Of a DNA stretch of 64,000 nt, positions 44,958 to 54,860 are shown piece by piece. Under the pieces are notes generated by a model. The model did no database searches. It was not told the DNA's origin and saw only the letters and a program-made list of their open reading frames with translations. Source of the DNA: Anabaena sp. WA102 (GTDB lineage Bacteria > Cyanobacteriota > Cyanobacteriia > Cyanobacteriales > Nostocaceae); NCBI RefSeq assembly GCF_001277295.1, contig NZ_CP011456.1, positions 2,604,001 through 2,668,000 on the forward strand, read 5' to 3'. Every line of letters begins with the position of its first letter. The stretch's first letter is position 1. The position numbers were made by a program, and so were the translations under genes.

Positions 44958-46769
44958 ATGACTGACGTTCCCGCAGATCGCATTCGCAACTTTTGTATTA
45001 TTGCTCACATTGATCACGGGAAATCCACTCTCGCAGATCGTTTGCTACAGGCTACTGGGACTGTAGAAGATAGACAGATGAAAGAGCAGTTTCTCGATAA
45101 CATGGATTTGGAACGGGAGCGCGGCATTACAATTAAGCTGCAAGCTGCCCGGATGAATTATACTGCCAAGGATGGTCAGCAGTACGTTCTCAATTTAATT
45201 GATACTCCTGGTCACGTAGACTTCTCCTATGAAGTGTCCCGTTCCCTTGTGGCTTGTGAAGGGGCATTGTTAGTTGTGGATGCGTCCCAAGGCGTAGAGG
45301 CGCAAACCCTAGCCAATGTGTATTTAGCTCTAGAGAGTAATCTAGAAATTATTCCGGTTTTAAATAAAATTGATTTACCAGGAGCAGAACCAGAGCGAGT
45401 AATTGGCGAAATTGAAGAAATTATTGGTTTAGATTGCAGTGGTGCAATTTTGGCTTCAGCAAAAGAGGGAATTGGCATTGCTGAGATTTTAGAAACAATT
45501 GTCGAACGAGTTCCCCCACCCGCTGACACTGTAAATGAAAACCTGCGAGCGCTGATTTTTGATAGTTACTATGATAGTTACCGGGGTGTAATTGTTTATT
45601 TCCGGGTCATGGATGGAACTGTCAAAAGAGGCGATCGCATCTACTTAATGGCATCCGGTAAAGAATATGTCATTGATGAACTAGGCGTACTCTCTCCCAC
45701 CCAAAAGCCAGTTGAAGAACTCCATGCCGGAGAAGTAGGTTATTTAGGTGCAGCGATTAGAGCCGTAGCTGATGCCAGAGTAGGAGATACCATTACCCTA
45801 TGCAAAAACAAAGCCACCGAAGCCTTACCTGGTTACGCAGAAGCCAATCCCATGGTATTTTGTGGAATGTTCCCCATAGACGCAGATCAGTTTGAAGACT
45901 TGCGGGAAGCCTTAGAAAAACTAGAACTCAATGATGCCGCATTACAGTATGAGCCAGAAACCTCCAGTGCAATGGGTTTTGGTTTCCGTTGTGGGTTTTT
46001 GGGACTACTGCACATGGAAATCGTCCAGGAACGCTTAGAGCGTGAGTATAACCTAGATTTAATCATTACCGCCCCCTCAGTGGTTTACAAAGTCGTCACC
46101 ATCAAAGGGGAAGAACTGTACATTGATAATCCTAGCCGCTTACCTAACCCCAATGAGCGCGACAGAATTGAAGAACCCTACGTTAAAGTAGAAATGATTA
46201 CTCCCGAAATCTACGTTGGTTCTTTAATGGAGTTGTCTCAAAACCGTCGCGGTATCTTCAAAGATATGAAATATCTCACCCAAGGACGGACCACACTCAC
46301 TTATGAATTGCCTTTAGCCGAAGTTGTTACCGACTTTTTTGATCAAATGAAATCCCGTTCTCGCGGTTACGCCAGTATGGAATATCATCTGATTGGCTAC
46401 CGAGAAAATCCTTTAGTAAAATTGGATATCATGATTAACGGTGATCCAGTGGATTCCCTAGCCATGATCGTTCACAGAGATAAAGCCTACAATGTCGGTA
46501 GATCAATGGCGGAAAAACTCAAAGAACTAATTCCCCGTCATCAATTCAAAGTCCCCATTCAAGCTTCCATTGGCGCAAAAGTTATCGCCAGTGAACATAT
46601 CCCCGCCATGCGAAAAGATGTGTTAGCTAAATGCTACGGTGGCGACATCAGCCGCAAAAAGAAACTATTGCAGAAGCAAGCCAAAGGAAAAAAACGCATG
46701 AAAGCTATAGGTACAGTAGATGTACCCCAGGAAGCTTTTATGGCTGTATTGCGGCTAGATAAAGGCTAA
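44958..46769 (+). CDS. lepA: Elongation factor 4 (LepA)
   Basis: 603 residues, full length. A ribosome-associated GTPase thought to help initiation and back-translocation under stress. G-motifs: [10 protein letters not shown] (G1), DTPGHVDF (G3), NKIDLPGA (G4) and SAKEGIGI (G5). EF-G-like domains II, III and V follow, then the LepA-specific C-terminus ([41 protein letters not shown]). Start at ATG 44958. Followed by glcE after a 107-bp gap; the two need not be co-transcribed. Confidence 0.98.
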   Translation: MTDVPADRIRNFCIIAHIDHGKSTLADRLLQATGTVEDRQMKEQFLDNMDLERERGITIKLQAARMNYTAKDGQQYVLNLIDTPGHVDFSYEVSRSLVACEGALLVVDASQGVEAQTLANVYLALESNLEIIPVLNKIDLPGAEPERVIGEIEEIIGLDCSGAILASAKEGIGIAEILETIVERVPPPADTVNENLRALIFDSYYDSYRGVIVYFRVMDGTVKRGDRIYLMASGKEYVIDELGVLSPTQKPVEELHAGEVGYLGAAIRAVADARVGDTITLCKNKATEALPGYAEANPMVFCGMFPIDADQFEDLREALEKLELNDAALQYEPETSSAMGFGFRCGFLGLLHMEIVQERLEREYNLDLIITAPSVVYKVVTIKGEELYIDNPSRLPNPNERDRIEEPYVKVEMITPEIYVGSLMELSQNRRGIFKDMKYLTQGRTTLTYELPLAEVVTDFFDQMKSRSRGYASMEYHLIGYRENPLVKLDIMINGDPVDSLAMIVHRDKAYNVGRSMAEKLKELIPRHQFKVPIQASIGAKVIASEHIPAMRKDVLAKCYGGDISRKKKLLQKQAKGKKRMKAIGTVDVPQEAFMAVLRLDKG

Positions 46770-46876
46770 TTGTCACGTAGGGGTGGGGTTTCCCCGCCCT
46801 AATTTTATGACTTTGTTCCTTTGTGCGAAATACAATTCATATTAAATTAATTAAGAAGGATATAAAAAATAGACTA

Positions 46877-48163
46877 ATGAATTCAATAGCATCTACTTTA
46901 ATTTCTATTCTCAGCCCTGAAACCTCCATTATATCGTGGGAAAATCTTACCCCCACCCAACAGCATCATATCCAACAAGGGATAGACTCCAAAAGCCAGC
47001 CTAGTTGTGTGATTTATCCCCATAGCCAAGCAGAATTAGCCGCCGTTATCACCACTGCCAACAGTCATAAATGGCGCGTTCTCACTTGTGGTAGTGGTAG
47101 TAAAATCAATTGGGGTAGTTTGGCTAAAAATATTGATATTATTGTCAGCAGCGATCGCATTAACCAACTCATAGAACACGCAGTTGGTGATTTAACTGTC
47201 ACTGTGGAAGCAGGGATGAAATTTGCCCAGCTTCAAGAGATTTTAGCTAAACATCACCAATTTTTAGCACTTGATCCGGCTTTTCCTGATTCTGCTACCA
47301 TAGGCGGTATCGTTGCTACTGCTGATACAGGTTCTCTGCGTCAACGTTATGGTTGTGTACGTGACCAACTTTTAGGTATAACTTTTATCCGCGCAGATGG
47401 ACAAATCGCTAAAGCTGGGGGACGAGTTGTAAAAAATGTCGCTGGTTACGACTTAATGAAATTATTTACTGGCGCTTACGGGACATTAGGAATTATCAGC
47501 CAAGTCACTTTTCGAGTTTATCCCATTCCTGAAACTTCGGGAACAGTAATATTAACTGGTAAACCTGAAGCTATATCCCAAGCAGTGAGAACTTTACAAA
47601 GTTCGGAATTAACACCAACTCAAGTTGATTTATTATCAAGTAAGTTAGTTACTAATTTAGATTTGGGAACAGGAATAGGTTTAATTACCCGCTTTCAAAG
47701 TATTAATGAAAGTGTCCAAGAACAGTCAAAACGACTTTTAGCAATTGGCGAAAAGTTAGGTTTACAGGGGGTAATTTATTTGGGAAATCAGGAAATTAAT
47801 TTATGGCAACGATTACCAGAACAAATACATTTTCATGTGACAGAATCTACAATTACCTGCAAAGTAGGAGTATTACCAACTGCGGCTGTGGAGATTATCA
47901 ATCAAATAGATATTGGTTTAATTCATATTAGCAGTGGTTTGGGTTTGGTGCGTTTAGAAAATAAAGATCAAATTTTGCCTTTGCGGAATTTATGTGCAGC
48001 AAATTATGGTTTTTTAAGTATTTTATCTGCACCTGTTGAGTTAAAGGAAAGGTTTGATGTTTGGGGGTATAATGGTAATGCTTTGGCAGTAATGCGGGGA
48101 ATTAAAACACAGTTTGATGGTAATTTTATTTTAAGTCCTGGTCGGTTTGTGGGTGGGATTTAA
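46877..48163 (+). CDS. glcE: Glycolate dehydrogenase FAD-binding subunit GlcE
   Basis: 428 residues from ATG 46877; an upstream in-frame start at 46823 would add a non-conserved leader. FAD-binding_4 (PCMH) fold: CVIYPHSQAELAAVI, PDSATIGGIVATADTG, GGRVVKNVAGYDLMKLFTGA and GTLGIISQVTFRVYP. With GlcD and GlcF it oxidises glycolate to glyoxylate in photorespiration without releasing H2O2. GlcF follows 64 bp downstream. GlcD is not in the window, as is common in cyanobacteria, where the genes are scattered. Confidence 0.9.
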   Translation: MNSIASTLISILSPETSIISWENLTPTQQHHIQQGIDSKSQPSCVIYPHSQAELAAVITTANSHKWRVLTCGSGSKINWGSLAKNIDIIVSSDRINQLIEHAVGDLTVTVEAGMKFAQLQEILAKHHQFLALDPAFPDSATIGGIVATADTGSLRQRYGCVRDQLLGITFIRADGQIAKAGGRVVKNVAGYDLMKLFTGAYGTLGIISQVTFRVYPIPETSGTVILTGKPEAISQAVRTLQSSELTPTQVDLLSSKLVTNLDLGTGIGLITRFQSINESVQEQSKRLLAIGEKLGLQGVIYLGNQEINLWQRLPEQIHFHVTESTITCKVGVLPTAAVEIINQIDIGLIHISSGLGLVRLENKDQILPLRNLCAANYGFLSILSAPVELKERFDVWGYNGNALAVMRGIKTQFDGNFILSPGRFVGGI

Positions 48164-48227
48164 GTTTTAATTAAAAACGAACCACAGAGGCACAGAGGTC
48201 ACAGAGGTTAAGAGGGGAGAAATATAA

Positions 48228-49577
48228 ATGCAAGTTTCGGAAGGTTCGGTGAATAATACTGCTAGTATTAAGAATTTAAAGGGTTTTGATGGTAATTGTC
48301 CACCTGATGCAAAGTTAATTGATAGTTGTGTTCATTGTGGTTTTTGTTTGTCTACTTGTCCTAGTTATCGGGTATTAGGTAAGGAGATGGATTCTCCCAG
48401 GGGACGGATATATTTAATGGATGCTATTAATGAGGGTGAAATTGCTCTCAATACGGCTACTGTTGAACATTTTGATTCTTGTTTGGGTTGTCTAGCTTGT
48501 GTTTCTACTTGTCCTTCTGGTGTGCAGTATGATAAGTTGATTTCGGCTACTAGACATCAAGTTGAGAGGAATTATAATCGCAGTTTACCTGATAAGTTGG
48601 TTCGACAATTAATTTTTTCTCTGTTTCCTAATCCTGATCTTTTAAGAATTTTACTTTTTCCTTTATTAGTTTATCAAAAGTTAGGAATTTCTAAGGTATT
48701 ACAAGCAACTGGGTTAATTAAGGCTATATCTCCCCGGTTAGCAGCTATGGAATCTATTTTACCGGAAATTACTCTTAAGTCTTTTCAGGATAATTTACCA
48801 GATATCATCCCAGCTAAGGGTGAAAAAAGATATCGCGTGGGTGTAATTTTAGGATGTGTGCAAAGACTGTTTTTCTCTGGTGTCAATGAAGCAACTGTAA
48901 GGGTTTTAACAGCGAATGGTTGTGAAGTGGTAATTCCTAAGTCTCAAGGTTGTTGTGCTGCACTTCCTGAACACCAAGGACAAACTGAACAAGCGAAAAC
49001 TTTAGCCAGACAAATGATTGATAGTTTTGCTGATACTAATGTGGATTTTGTGATTATCAATGCTGCTGGTTGTGGTCATACTTTGAAGGAATATGGTCAT
49101 ATTTTAGCAGATGATCCAGAATATGCAGAAAAAGCAAAAATATTTGCGGCAAAAGTTAAGGATTCACAGGAGTTTTTAGCTAATGTGGGTTTAACGGCTA
49201 AACTTTCACCTTTGACTGACAAAAATATCAATTTAGTTTATCAAGATGCTTGTCATTTATTACATGGTCAAAAAATTAGTGTCCAACCTCGTCAACTGTT
49301 AAAACAAATTCCCGGTGTGACTTTGAAAGAACCCATAGACGCGGCTTTATGTTGTGGTAGCGCGGGGGTTTATAATATGTTGCAACCGGAAGTTGCGGAA
49401 GAATTAGGTAAACAAAAAGCCCAGAATTTATTAAATACTGGTGCTGATTTAATTGCTTCCCCTAACCCTGGTTGTAGTTTGCAGATTAGTAAATATTTAC
49501 AAGGTAAAACTATTTCTGTGATGCACCCTATGGAATTATTAGATTATGCTATTCGGGGTGATAAGTTGGATATCTAG
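48228..49577 (+). CDS. glcF: Glycolate dehydrogenase iron-sulfur subunit GlcF
   Basis: 449 residues. Two 4Fe-4S motifs at the start, CVHCGFCLSTCPSYR (about residues 28-42) and CLGCLACVSTCPSG (about 81-94), followed by two CCG domains (GCVQRLFF ... QGCCAALPEHQGQ and YQDACHLLHGQ ... ALCCGSAGVYNM). It passes electrons from glycolate oxidation to the membrane pool. GAGGGGAGAAA precedes the ATG. Forms an apparent operon with glcE. A long hairpin follows the stop. Confidence 0.95.
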   Translation: MQVSEGSVNNTASIKNLKGFDGNCPPDAKLIDSCVHCGFCLSTCPSYRVLGKEMDSPRGRIYLMDAINEGEIALNTATVEHFDSCLGCLACVSTCPSGVQYDKLISATRHQVERNYNRSLPDKLVRQLIFSLFPNPDLLRILLFPLLVYQKLGISKVLQATGLIKAISPRLAAMESILPEITLKSFQDNLPDIIPAKGEKRYRVGVILGCVQRLFFSGVNEATVRVLTANGCEVVIPKSQGCCAALPEHQGQTEQAKTLARQMIDSFADTNVDFVIINAAGCGHTLKEYGHILADDPEYAEKAKIFAAKVKDSQEFLANVGLTAKLSPLTDKNINLVYQDACHLLHGQKISVQPRQLLKQIPGVTLKEPIDAALCCGSAGVYNMLQPEVAEELGKQKAQNLLNTGADLIASPNPGCSLQISKYLQGKTISVMHPMELLDYAIRGDKLDI

Positions 49578-49592
49578 AAAAATATAACATCC

Positions 49593-49659
49593 AGATACCC
49601 GACTTCTGAGATCAATTTATAATTTATTTATACAAGATAAAAAAAGAAGTCGGGTATCT
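49593..49659 (+). terminator. Hairpin after glcF (dispersed palindromic repeat)
   Basis: AGATACCCGACTTCT (49593-49607) and its complement (49645-49659) with a 37-base AT-rich loop. A further copy of the right arm (AAGAAGTCGGGGATCTTAT) lies at 49790-49808. Probably a dispersed repeat that also ends glcF transcription. Confidence 0.6.
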
Positions 49660-49719
49660 TATTTCAATTTATAATTTATTTACAAGCACGACTTACGCGA
49701 AATATCTTTCAAATCCTCA

Positions 49720-49750
<31 letters not shown>

Positions 49751-49809
49751 GTTATTCCATGAATCTTGCGTAAGTCCTAACAAGATAAAAAAGAAGTCGG
49801 GGATCTTAT

Positions 49810-50235
49810 TTATCGTTCCCAAATTAAGTTCATTGCCTTTTTTATGATCTCTTCTTGTTGGACTAATTTGCTTAATTCTTCTGCTTCATGTTGACCTTCA
49901 AAAGCTTCAATTGCTGCTTTTTCTAAGGCTAAATCATAAGCATCTTCTAGGGTTTCTGCTAATTCTGTTTCACTCATGTAAGTTCCTTTCGCTTTTTCAC
50001 GGGAATTACTGCGTTGAATTTGTTTGACAGAATTGCGAATAGAAAAATTCCAAGACCTAGTGGTGCGGTTTTCAGCAGCTTGTTTAATTAGGTGTAGAAG
50101 TAAAATGATGCCATAGCTAAATATTTTATTCAGTTTATCAGATTTGCTCATTTCTTCTAATTCTTCGACAATTAACAAGGCTTCCGTGATATTGCCTTGG
50201 TGCAGGAGTTCTTTGAGTGTAAGTAGTTCTTCCAT
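49810..50235 (-). CDS. DUF29-type protein
   Basis: 141 residues beginning MEELLTLKELLHQGNITEAL. LLIVEELEEMSKSDKLNKI, YGIILLLHLIKQAAENRTTR and SWNFSIRNSVKQIQ are typical of a DUF29 subgroup abundant in Nostocales. The C-terminal half is helical and acidic. Function unknown. It is 13 bp downstream of the O-methyltransferase gene on the same strand, so the two may be co-transcribed. Confidence 0.8.
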   Translation of the reverse strand: MEELLTLKELLHQGNITEALLIVEELEEMSKSDKLNKIFSYGIILLLHLIKQAAENRTTRSWNFSIRNSVKQIQRSNSREKAKGTYMSETELAETLEDAYDLALEKAAIEAFEGQHEAEELSKLVQQEEIIKKAMNLIWER

Positions 50236-50248
50236 GTGGTTGATTTTC

Positions 50249-50911
50249 CTAATTTTTCATCGCTAAGGTTAATCCGTCGGCTATGGGAACTAAACTCAAG
50301 GTAATGCGGGAATCTTCATGTAATTTGCGGTTTAAAGCCCGAATTTTATTAGTTTGATTATCCTGTATTTCTGTTTCTGCAACTTTACCTGACCACAACA
50401 CATTATCAATGGCAATTAGTCCACCGGGACGAATTAATTCAAGACATTGCTCATAATAATTATTATAGTTACCTTTATCAGCATCAATAAAGGCAAAATC
50501 AAATGTTCCCGCTTCCCCTATCACTAATAACTTATCTAATGTTTCCAAAGCTGGGGCAATATGCAAATCAATTTTATCAGCGACTCCCGCTTCTTGCCAA
50601 TAACGTCGAGCTACACTGGTATACTCTTCACTAACATCACAGGCGACTATTTTACCATCTGCGGGTAAAGCCAAAGCTACTACTAAGGAACTATAGCCAG
50701 TAAATACACCAACTTCTAAGGTTTTTTTTGCTCCTATTAACTTAATTAATAATGCCATAAATTGTCCCTGTTCAGGAGCTATTTGCATGATAGACCTGGG
50801 CATTTCAGCAGTTTCTTGACGCAGTTGGGTTAAAATAGCTGGTTCGCGGAGGGAAATTGAAAGCAAATAATCATACAGGTTTTGTTCTAAACCCAGAGTC
50901 TGTTTTGACAT
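50249..50911 (-). CDS. Class I SAM-dependent O-methyltransferase (CCoAOMT type)
   Basis: 220 residues. Motif I LEVGVFTGYSSLVVALALP binds SAM, FDFAFIDADKGNYNNYYEQC carries the metal-binding Asp, and GGLIAIDNVLWSGKV completes the family signature of cation-dependent catechol/caffeoyl-CoA-like O-methyltransferases. Cyanobacterial members are often stand-alone with unknown phenolic substrates; some make mycosporine precursors, but the partner genes for that are absent here. Start at 50911, without a strong ribosome-binding site. Confidence 0.9.
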   Translation of the reverse strand: MSKQTLGLEQNLYDYLLSISLREPAILTQLRQETAEMPRSIMQIAPEQGQFMALLIKLIGAKKTLEVGVFTGYSSLVVALALPADGKIVACDVSEEYTSVARRYWQEAGVADKIDLHIAPALETLDKLLVIGEAGTFDFAFIDADKGNYNNYYEQCLELIRPGGLIAIDNVLWSGKVAETEIQDNQTNKIRALNRKLHEDSRITLSLVPIADGLTLAMKN

Positions 50912-50989
50912 GATTTATATTAATTATTTTATGATAGTTCTTCCTTATCGATTTTATGATAACAAATTTAAAATCAAATGTCAACCCCC

Positions 50990-51830
50990 AAATCCTCTTT
51001 TAATCCTGAATCAGGATGTTCAGGATTTGAGGATTTTCAGGATGTGATTTAAAGATTGTTTTTGAGGAAGTTGTGATTTTTTTGTCTGAATCAGGATGTT
51101 CAGGATTTGAGGATTTTCAGGATGTGATTTAAAGATTGTTTTTGGGAAGTGGTGATTTTTTTGTCTGAATCAGGATGTTCAGGATTTGAGGATTTTCAGG
51201 ATGTGATTTAAAGATTGTTTTTGGGAAGTGGTGATTTTTTTGTCTGAATCAGGATGTTCAGGATTTGAGGATTTTCAGGATGTGATTTAAAGATTGTTTT
51301 TGAGGAAGTTGTGATTTTTTTGTCTGAATCAGGATGTTCAGGATTTGAGGATTTTCAGGATGTGATTTAAAGATTGTTTTTGAGGAAGTTGTGATTTTTT
51401 TGTCTGAATCAGGATGTTCAGGATTTGAGGATTTTCAGGATGTGATTTAAAGATTGTTTTTGGGAAGTGGTGATTTTTTTGTCTGAATCAGGATGTTCAG
51501 GATTTGAGGATTTTCAGGATGTGATTTAAAGATTGTTTTTGAGGAAGTGGTGATTTTTTTAGTCTGAATCAGGATGTTCAGGATTTGAGGATTTTCAGGA
51601 TGTGATTTAAAGATTGTTTTTGAGGAAGTGGTGATTTTTTTAGTCTGAATCAGGATGTTCAGGATTTGAGGATTTTCAGGATGTGATTTAAAGATTGTTT
51701 TTGGGAAGTGGTGATTTTTTTAGTCTGAATCAGGATATCCAGGATTTGAGGATTTACAGGATGTGATGGAAAGATTGTTTTTGAGGAAGTGGGGATTTTT
51801 GGAAGTTGGGATATTTTAAAGATGTTGTTT
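50990..51830 (+). repeat. ~80-bp tandem repeat array, ten units
   Basis: Cores (GTCTGAATCAGGATGTTCAG) near 51084, 51163, 51242, 51322, 51402, 51481, 51562, 51643 and 51723 with a partial first unit near 51005; spacing is 79-81 bp. Each unit continues GATTTGAGGATTTTCAGG and ATGTGATTTAAAGATTG. Spacers differ from those of the 4-10 kb array although the core is the same. No coding frame is conserved. Confidence 0.95.
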
Positions 51831-51874
51831 TATGCTCTTCTTTAGATGGTTAGTTTACAGCATTTTCGCAATTA

Positions 51875-52220
51875 CCAATTACCCATCCTGAAAATCCTGA
51901 AAATCCTGATTCAGACAAAATCATCTCCAAAATCCCCACAAACAATCATTAAACAACATCCTGAAAAATCCCAACTTCCCACAAACAATCATTAAACAAC
52001 ATCCTGAAAAATCCCAACTTCCCACAAACAATCATCCAACAACATCCTGTAAATCCTGAAATCCTGAAATCCTGAAAATCCTGATTCAGACAAAATCATC
52101 TCCAAAATCCCCACAAACAATCATTAAACAACATCCTGAAAAATCCCAAAATCCCACAAACAATCATTAAACAACATCCTGAAAATCCTCAAATCCTGGA
52201 TATCCTGATTCAGACCTTGA
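51875..52220 (-). repeat. Inverted repeat units facing the 51-kb array
   Basis: Several units of the same family in the opposite orientation, each with ACATCCTGAAAAATCCCAA-type segments, ATCCTGATTCAGACAAAATC and CCCACAAACAATCATTAAAC. They can base-pair with the direct array, making a fold-back region of more than 1 kb. Confidence 0.9.
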
Positions 52221-52234
52221 CAAAGTTCTCAGTT

Positions 52235-52295
52235 TCGACTATGCTTATGTTATAGGTGGAAAAGTATGCGCCCATATATATATGGCTTCCACATC
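52235..52295 (-). repeat. GGGCGCA-block repeat, inverted copy downstream of the kinase gene
   Basis: On the minus strand this reads TATATATATGGGCGCATACT, then TTCCACCTATAACATAAGC. The same block occurs four times in the opposite orientation at 54280-54770, on the other side of the kinase-FGE gene. Confidence 0.85.
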
Positions 52296-52386
52296 CAGTA
52301 TTTATCCAAAAAGAATTCCGCCTAACTGCGAGACAAGGGAAAAGAAAAAAGAGCAGAGGGCGAAAGAGCAAGAGTATAAAGGGCAA

Positions 52387-54195
52387 CTAAGTCCTCGCCG
52401 CACCACTACATACAACCCGAAAACCAAAAGCGTTGTAGTCGCTGACGAGGCGGTAGGTGGCGCGACAAGCAGAACGGCAATCATCAGGATCGTTGTACCA
52501 CGAACCACCGCGCAGCGTCTTTTTATCGCTTCGACTAATCAAAGCACTGCCATTTATAGGCGCGTTTATATAATTTTCATTCCAGTCATCTTCGCACCAT
52601 TCCCACACATTTCCGTGCATATCGTATAAACCAAAAGCATTAGGGGGAAAAGTTCCTACATCTGTGGTTTGTTCTCGATATTGCCCTGTTGGTGCGTTAG
52701 CGTAGGCATACCTGCCATCATAGTTTACCAAATATGGGGTAATACTTTCACCAAAATAAAAAGGTGTGGTTGTTCCCGCCCTACAAGCATACTCCCATTG
52801 TGCCTCACTGGGCAACTTATAGTTTTTACCTGTTTTTTGGCTTAACTTTTGACAAAAATTAACCGCATTTTTCCAACTCACACATTCAACAGGGCGATTA
52901 TTACCTTTGAAATGAGCAGGGTTGTTTCCTATGATAGCTTGATATTGTGCTTGAGTCAAAGGATATTTACCAATAAAGAAGCTGGGAACATTAACTTGAT
53001 GTTGGGGACCTTCATCATCGGATCTTCCCATTTCATATGTCGGTGAACCCATGTAAAATGTTCCTGCGGGTATTTCCACCATTTCCAACTTCACCCCATT
53101 TCCTAAATCTTCCACAAAGTAATTTGCTGAGTGGTTGCGTCGGTTGATAATGCTTCCTTTTGCGTTCGTTGTGACAACTTCAAAAGTGAAAGTTTTCAGG
53201 TTAGTTAAAAACCTCTCTCCCAACCTCTCTCCTACAAGGAGAGAGGCTTTAATATCCCCCTTCTCTTGTAGGGAAGGGGGGTTAGGGGGGTTAGGTTTTT
53301 TATTTGTTTGAATACCTAAATATTTAAACCATTCTGTAATAGACTGAGGACGGTTTTGATAATCTAACTCCATTCCCTTGAGAATAGCATCATTTACCTT
53401 TTGACTAATTTGAGAATTGTATTTTTGCGGTGGTTCAATCGCCATTTTCATGTCTAACATGATCTTAGCATTGAGATAAGGACTAGGCAGAGGAATGAAA
53501 GGAGGTTCATGAACGGCGATAATTACATATAATGTCGCAGCTAAAGCATAAATATCTAAAGCCGGAGTGAAATTACTTCTATTTTCAAATTGTTCAGGTG
53601 GTGCAAAAACCGGAGTTTTGGCATTTGTTAAACTCATCAATTCGGCAAAATTGACTTCTCTGGCTAAACCAAAATCAATTAATATGGCTTTATTGTCTTC
53701 TTCTCTTAGTAAAATATTCGCAGGTTTAATATCTCGGTGCAGATAATTACGACTATGAATATAACTTAAAGCCTCTCCAATTCCTTTAATAATTTCTAAA
53801 CCCGCACTTTCACTAAAAACACCATTCGCGTATAAATATTGTTCTAAATTTTTGCCTTTGACATATTCCATCACCATACAAGATAAACCATTTTCTTGAA
53901 ACAGTTCAGGATACACTTTGACAATGTGAGGATGATCAAAGGTAGCTAACACCATCGCTTCGGTGTTAAACTTGTCCTGTTCTTGGGCTAAAAATTCTCC
54001 AAAACCTTCTGTATTCCCATATTTATCTCGATAGCGTTGTTTCAAAAAGGAGACGTTGAGGCATTTGATAGCTACTTCTTTTTTGCGTCTATGATCTTGC
54101 GCTAAATAGGTAATACCAAATCCTCCCTGTCCCAGGGTGTCAATAATTTCGTATTGTCCTTTTTTGAGTAGTTGCCCTGGGGTAAAATAAGCCAT
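52387..54195 (-). CDS. Ser/Thr protein kinase fused to an FGE-sulfatase (C-type lectin fold) domain
   Basis: 602 residues. N-terminal kinase (about 14-290): GQGGFGITYLA, catalytic YLHRDIKPANILL, IDFGLARE, PVFAPPEQ. A repeat-derived linker follows (about 300-330). The C-terminal ~240 residues are a formylglycine-generating-enzyme-like domain: IPAGTFYMGSP, PVECVSWKNAVNFCQ, YKLPSEAQWEYACRAG, YDMHGNVWEWCED, LRGGSWYNDPDDCRSA, FGFRVVC. In cyanobacteria such kinase-FGE fusions are frequent targets of diversity-generating retroelements; here eleven consecutive codons at 52432-52464 all end in C. The domain probably binds a ligand and is not expected to modify sulfatases. Confidence 0.93.
   Translation of the reverse strand: MAYFTPGQLLKKGQYEIIDTLGQGGFGITYLAQDHRRKKEVAIKCLNVSFLKQRYRDKYGNTEGFGEFLAQEQDKFNTEAMVLATFDHPHIVKVYPELFQENGLSCMVMEYVKGKNLEQYLYANGVFSESAGLEIIKGIGEALSYIHSRNYLHRDIKPANILLREEDNKAILIDFGLAREVNFAELMSLTNAKTPVFAPPEQFENRSNFTPALDIYALAATLYVIIAVHEPPFIPLPSPYLNAKIMLDMKMAIEPPQKYNSQISQKVNDAILKGMELDYQNRPQSITEWFKYLGIQTNKKPNPPNPPSLQEKGDIKASLLVGERLGERFLTNLKTFTFEVVTTNAKGSIINRRNHSANYFVEDLGNGVKLEMVEIPAGTFYMGSPTYEMGRSDDEGPQHQVNVPSFFIGKYPLTQAQYQAIIGNNPAHFKGNNRPVECVSWKNAVNFCQKLSQKTGKNYKLPSEAQWEYACRAGTTTPFYFGESITPYLVNYDGRYAYANAPTGQYREQTTDVGTFPPNAFGLYDMHGNVWEWCEDDWNENYINAPINGSALISRSDKKTLRGGSWYNDPDDCRSACRATYRLVSDYNAFGFRVVCSGAART
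52396..52512 (-). other. Candidate DGR variable region at the 3' end of the kinase-FGE gene
   Basis: Codes RGGSWYNDPDDCRSACRATY and on to AFGFRVVC. The codons CGC GCC ACC TAC CGC CTC GTC AGC GAC TAC AAC can each arise from AAC by changes at A only, the signature of adenine-specific mutagenic retrohoming. Third-position C is otherwise uncommon in this AT-rich genome. No reverse transcriptase or template repeat was seen in the window. Confidence 0.6.
53209..53296 (-). repeat. Dispersed repeat inserted in frame in the kinase-FGE linker
   Basis: Contains AACCCCCCTAACCCCCCT-type and CTACAAGAGAAGGGGG / CTCCTACAAGGAGAGAGG segments, known as common intergenic repeats in cyanobacteria. Here it encodes the linker PNPPNPPSLQEKGDIKASLL and VGERLGERF between the two domains. 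Confidence 0.75.
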
Positions 54196-54199
54196 AATA

Positions 54200-54860
54200 A
54201 AATTTAAATTGTCTGAATCAGGATTTGAGGATTTACAGGATAAAGAGGAAAATAATTATATTGGTGGTTGAAAAGTCTATATATATGGGCGCACACTTTT
54301 CCACTCATAACATAAGGATAACTCAAGCTTTGAGCTTTGTCAAGTCTTGATTGTCTGAATCAGGATGTCCAGGATTTCAGGATAAAGAGGAAAATAATTA
54401 TATTGGTGGTTGAAAAGTCTATATATGGGCGCACACTTTTCCACCCATAACATAAATATAGCTTAGTCTTTGAGATTTGTCAAGTCTTGATTGTCTGAAT
54501 CAGGATGTCCGGGATTTGAGGATTTTCAGGATAAAGAGGAAAATAATTATGTTGGTGGTTGAAAAGCCTATATATATGGGCGCACACTTTTCCACCCATA
54601 ACATAAATATAGCTTAGTCTTTGAGATTTGTCAAGTCTTGATTGTCTGAATCAGGATGTCCGGGATTTGAGGATTAACAGGATAAAGAGGAAAATAATTA
54701 TGTTGGTGGTTGAAAAGTCTATATATATGGGCGCACACTTTTCCACCCATAACATAAATATAGCTTAGTCTTTGAGTTTTGTCAAGTCTTGATTGTCTGA
54801 ATCAGGATGTCCGGGATTTGAGGATTAACAGGATAAAGAGGAAAATAATTATGTTGGTGG
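54200..54860 (+). repeat. ~140-151-bp tandem repeats upstream of the kinase-FGE gene
   Basis: TTGTCTGAATCAGGAT cores near 54210, 54352, 54492, 54643 and 54794. Each unit contains AGGATAAAGAGGAAAATAAT, TATATATGGGCGCACACTTT, CCACCCATAACATAAATATA and TTTGTCAAGTCTTGA. They fill the region upstream of the kinase-FGE start (54195) and so include its promoter. Confidence 0.93.

Noticed and set aside
52282..52629. Plus-strand ORF of 115 codons opposite the kinase-FGE 3' end
   Set aside because: It lies antisense to the conserved FGE domain; the codon pattern belongs to the minus-strand gene.
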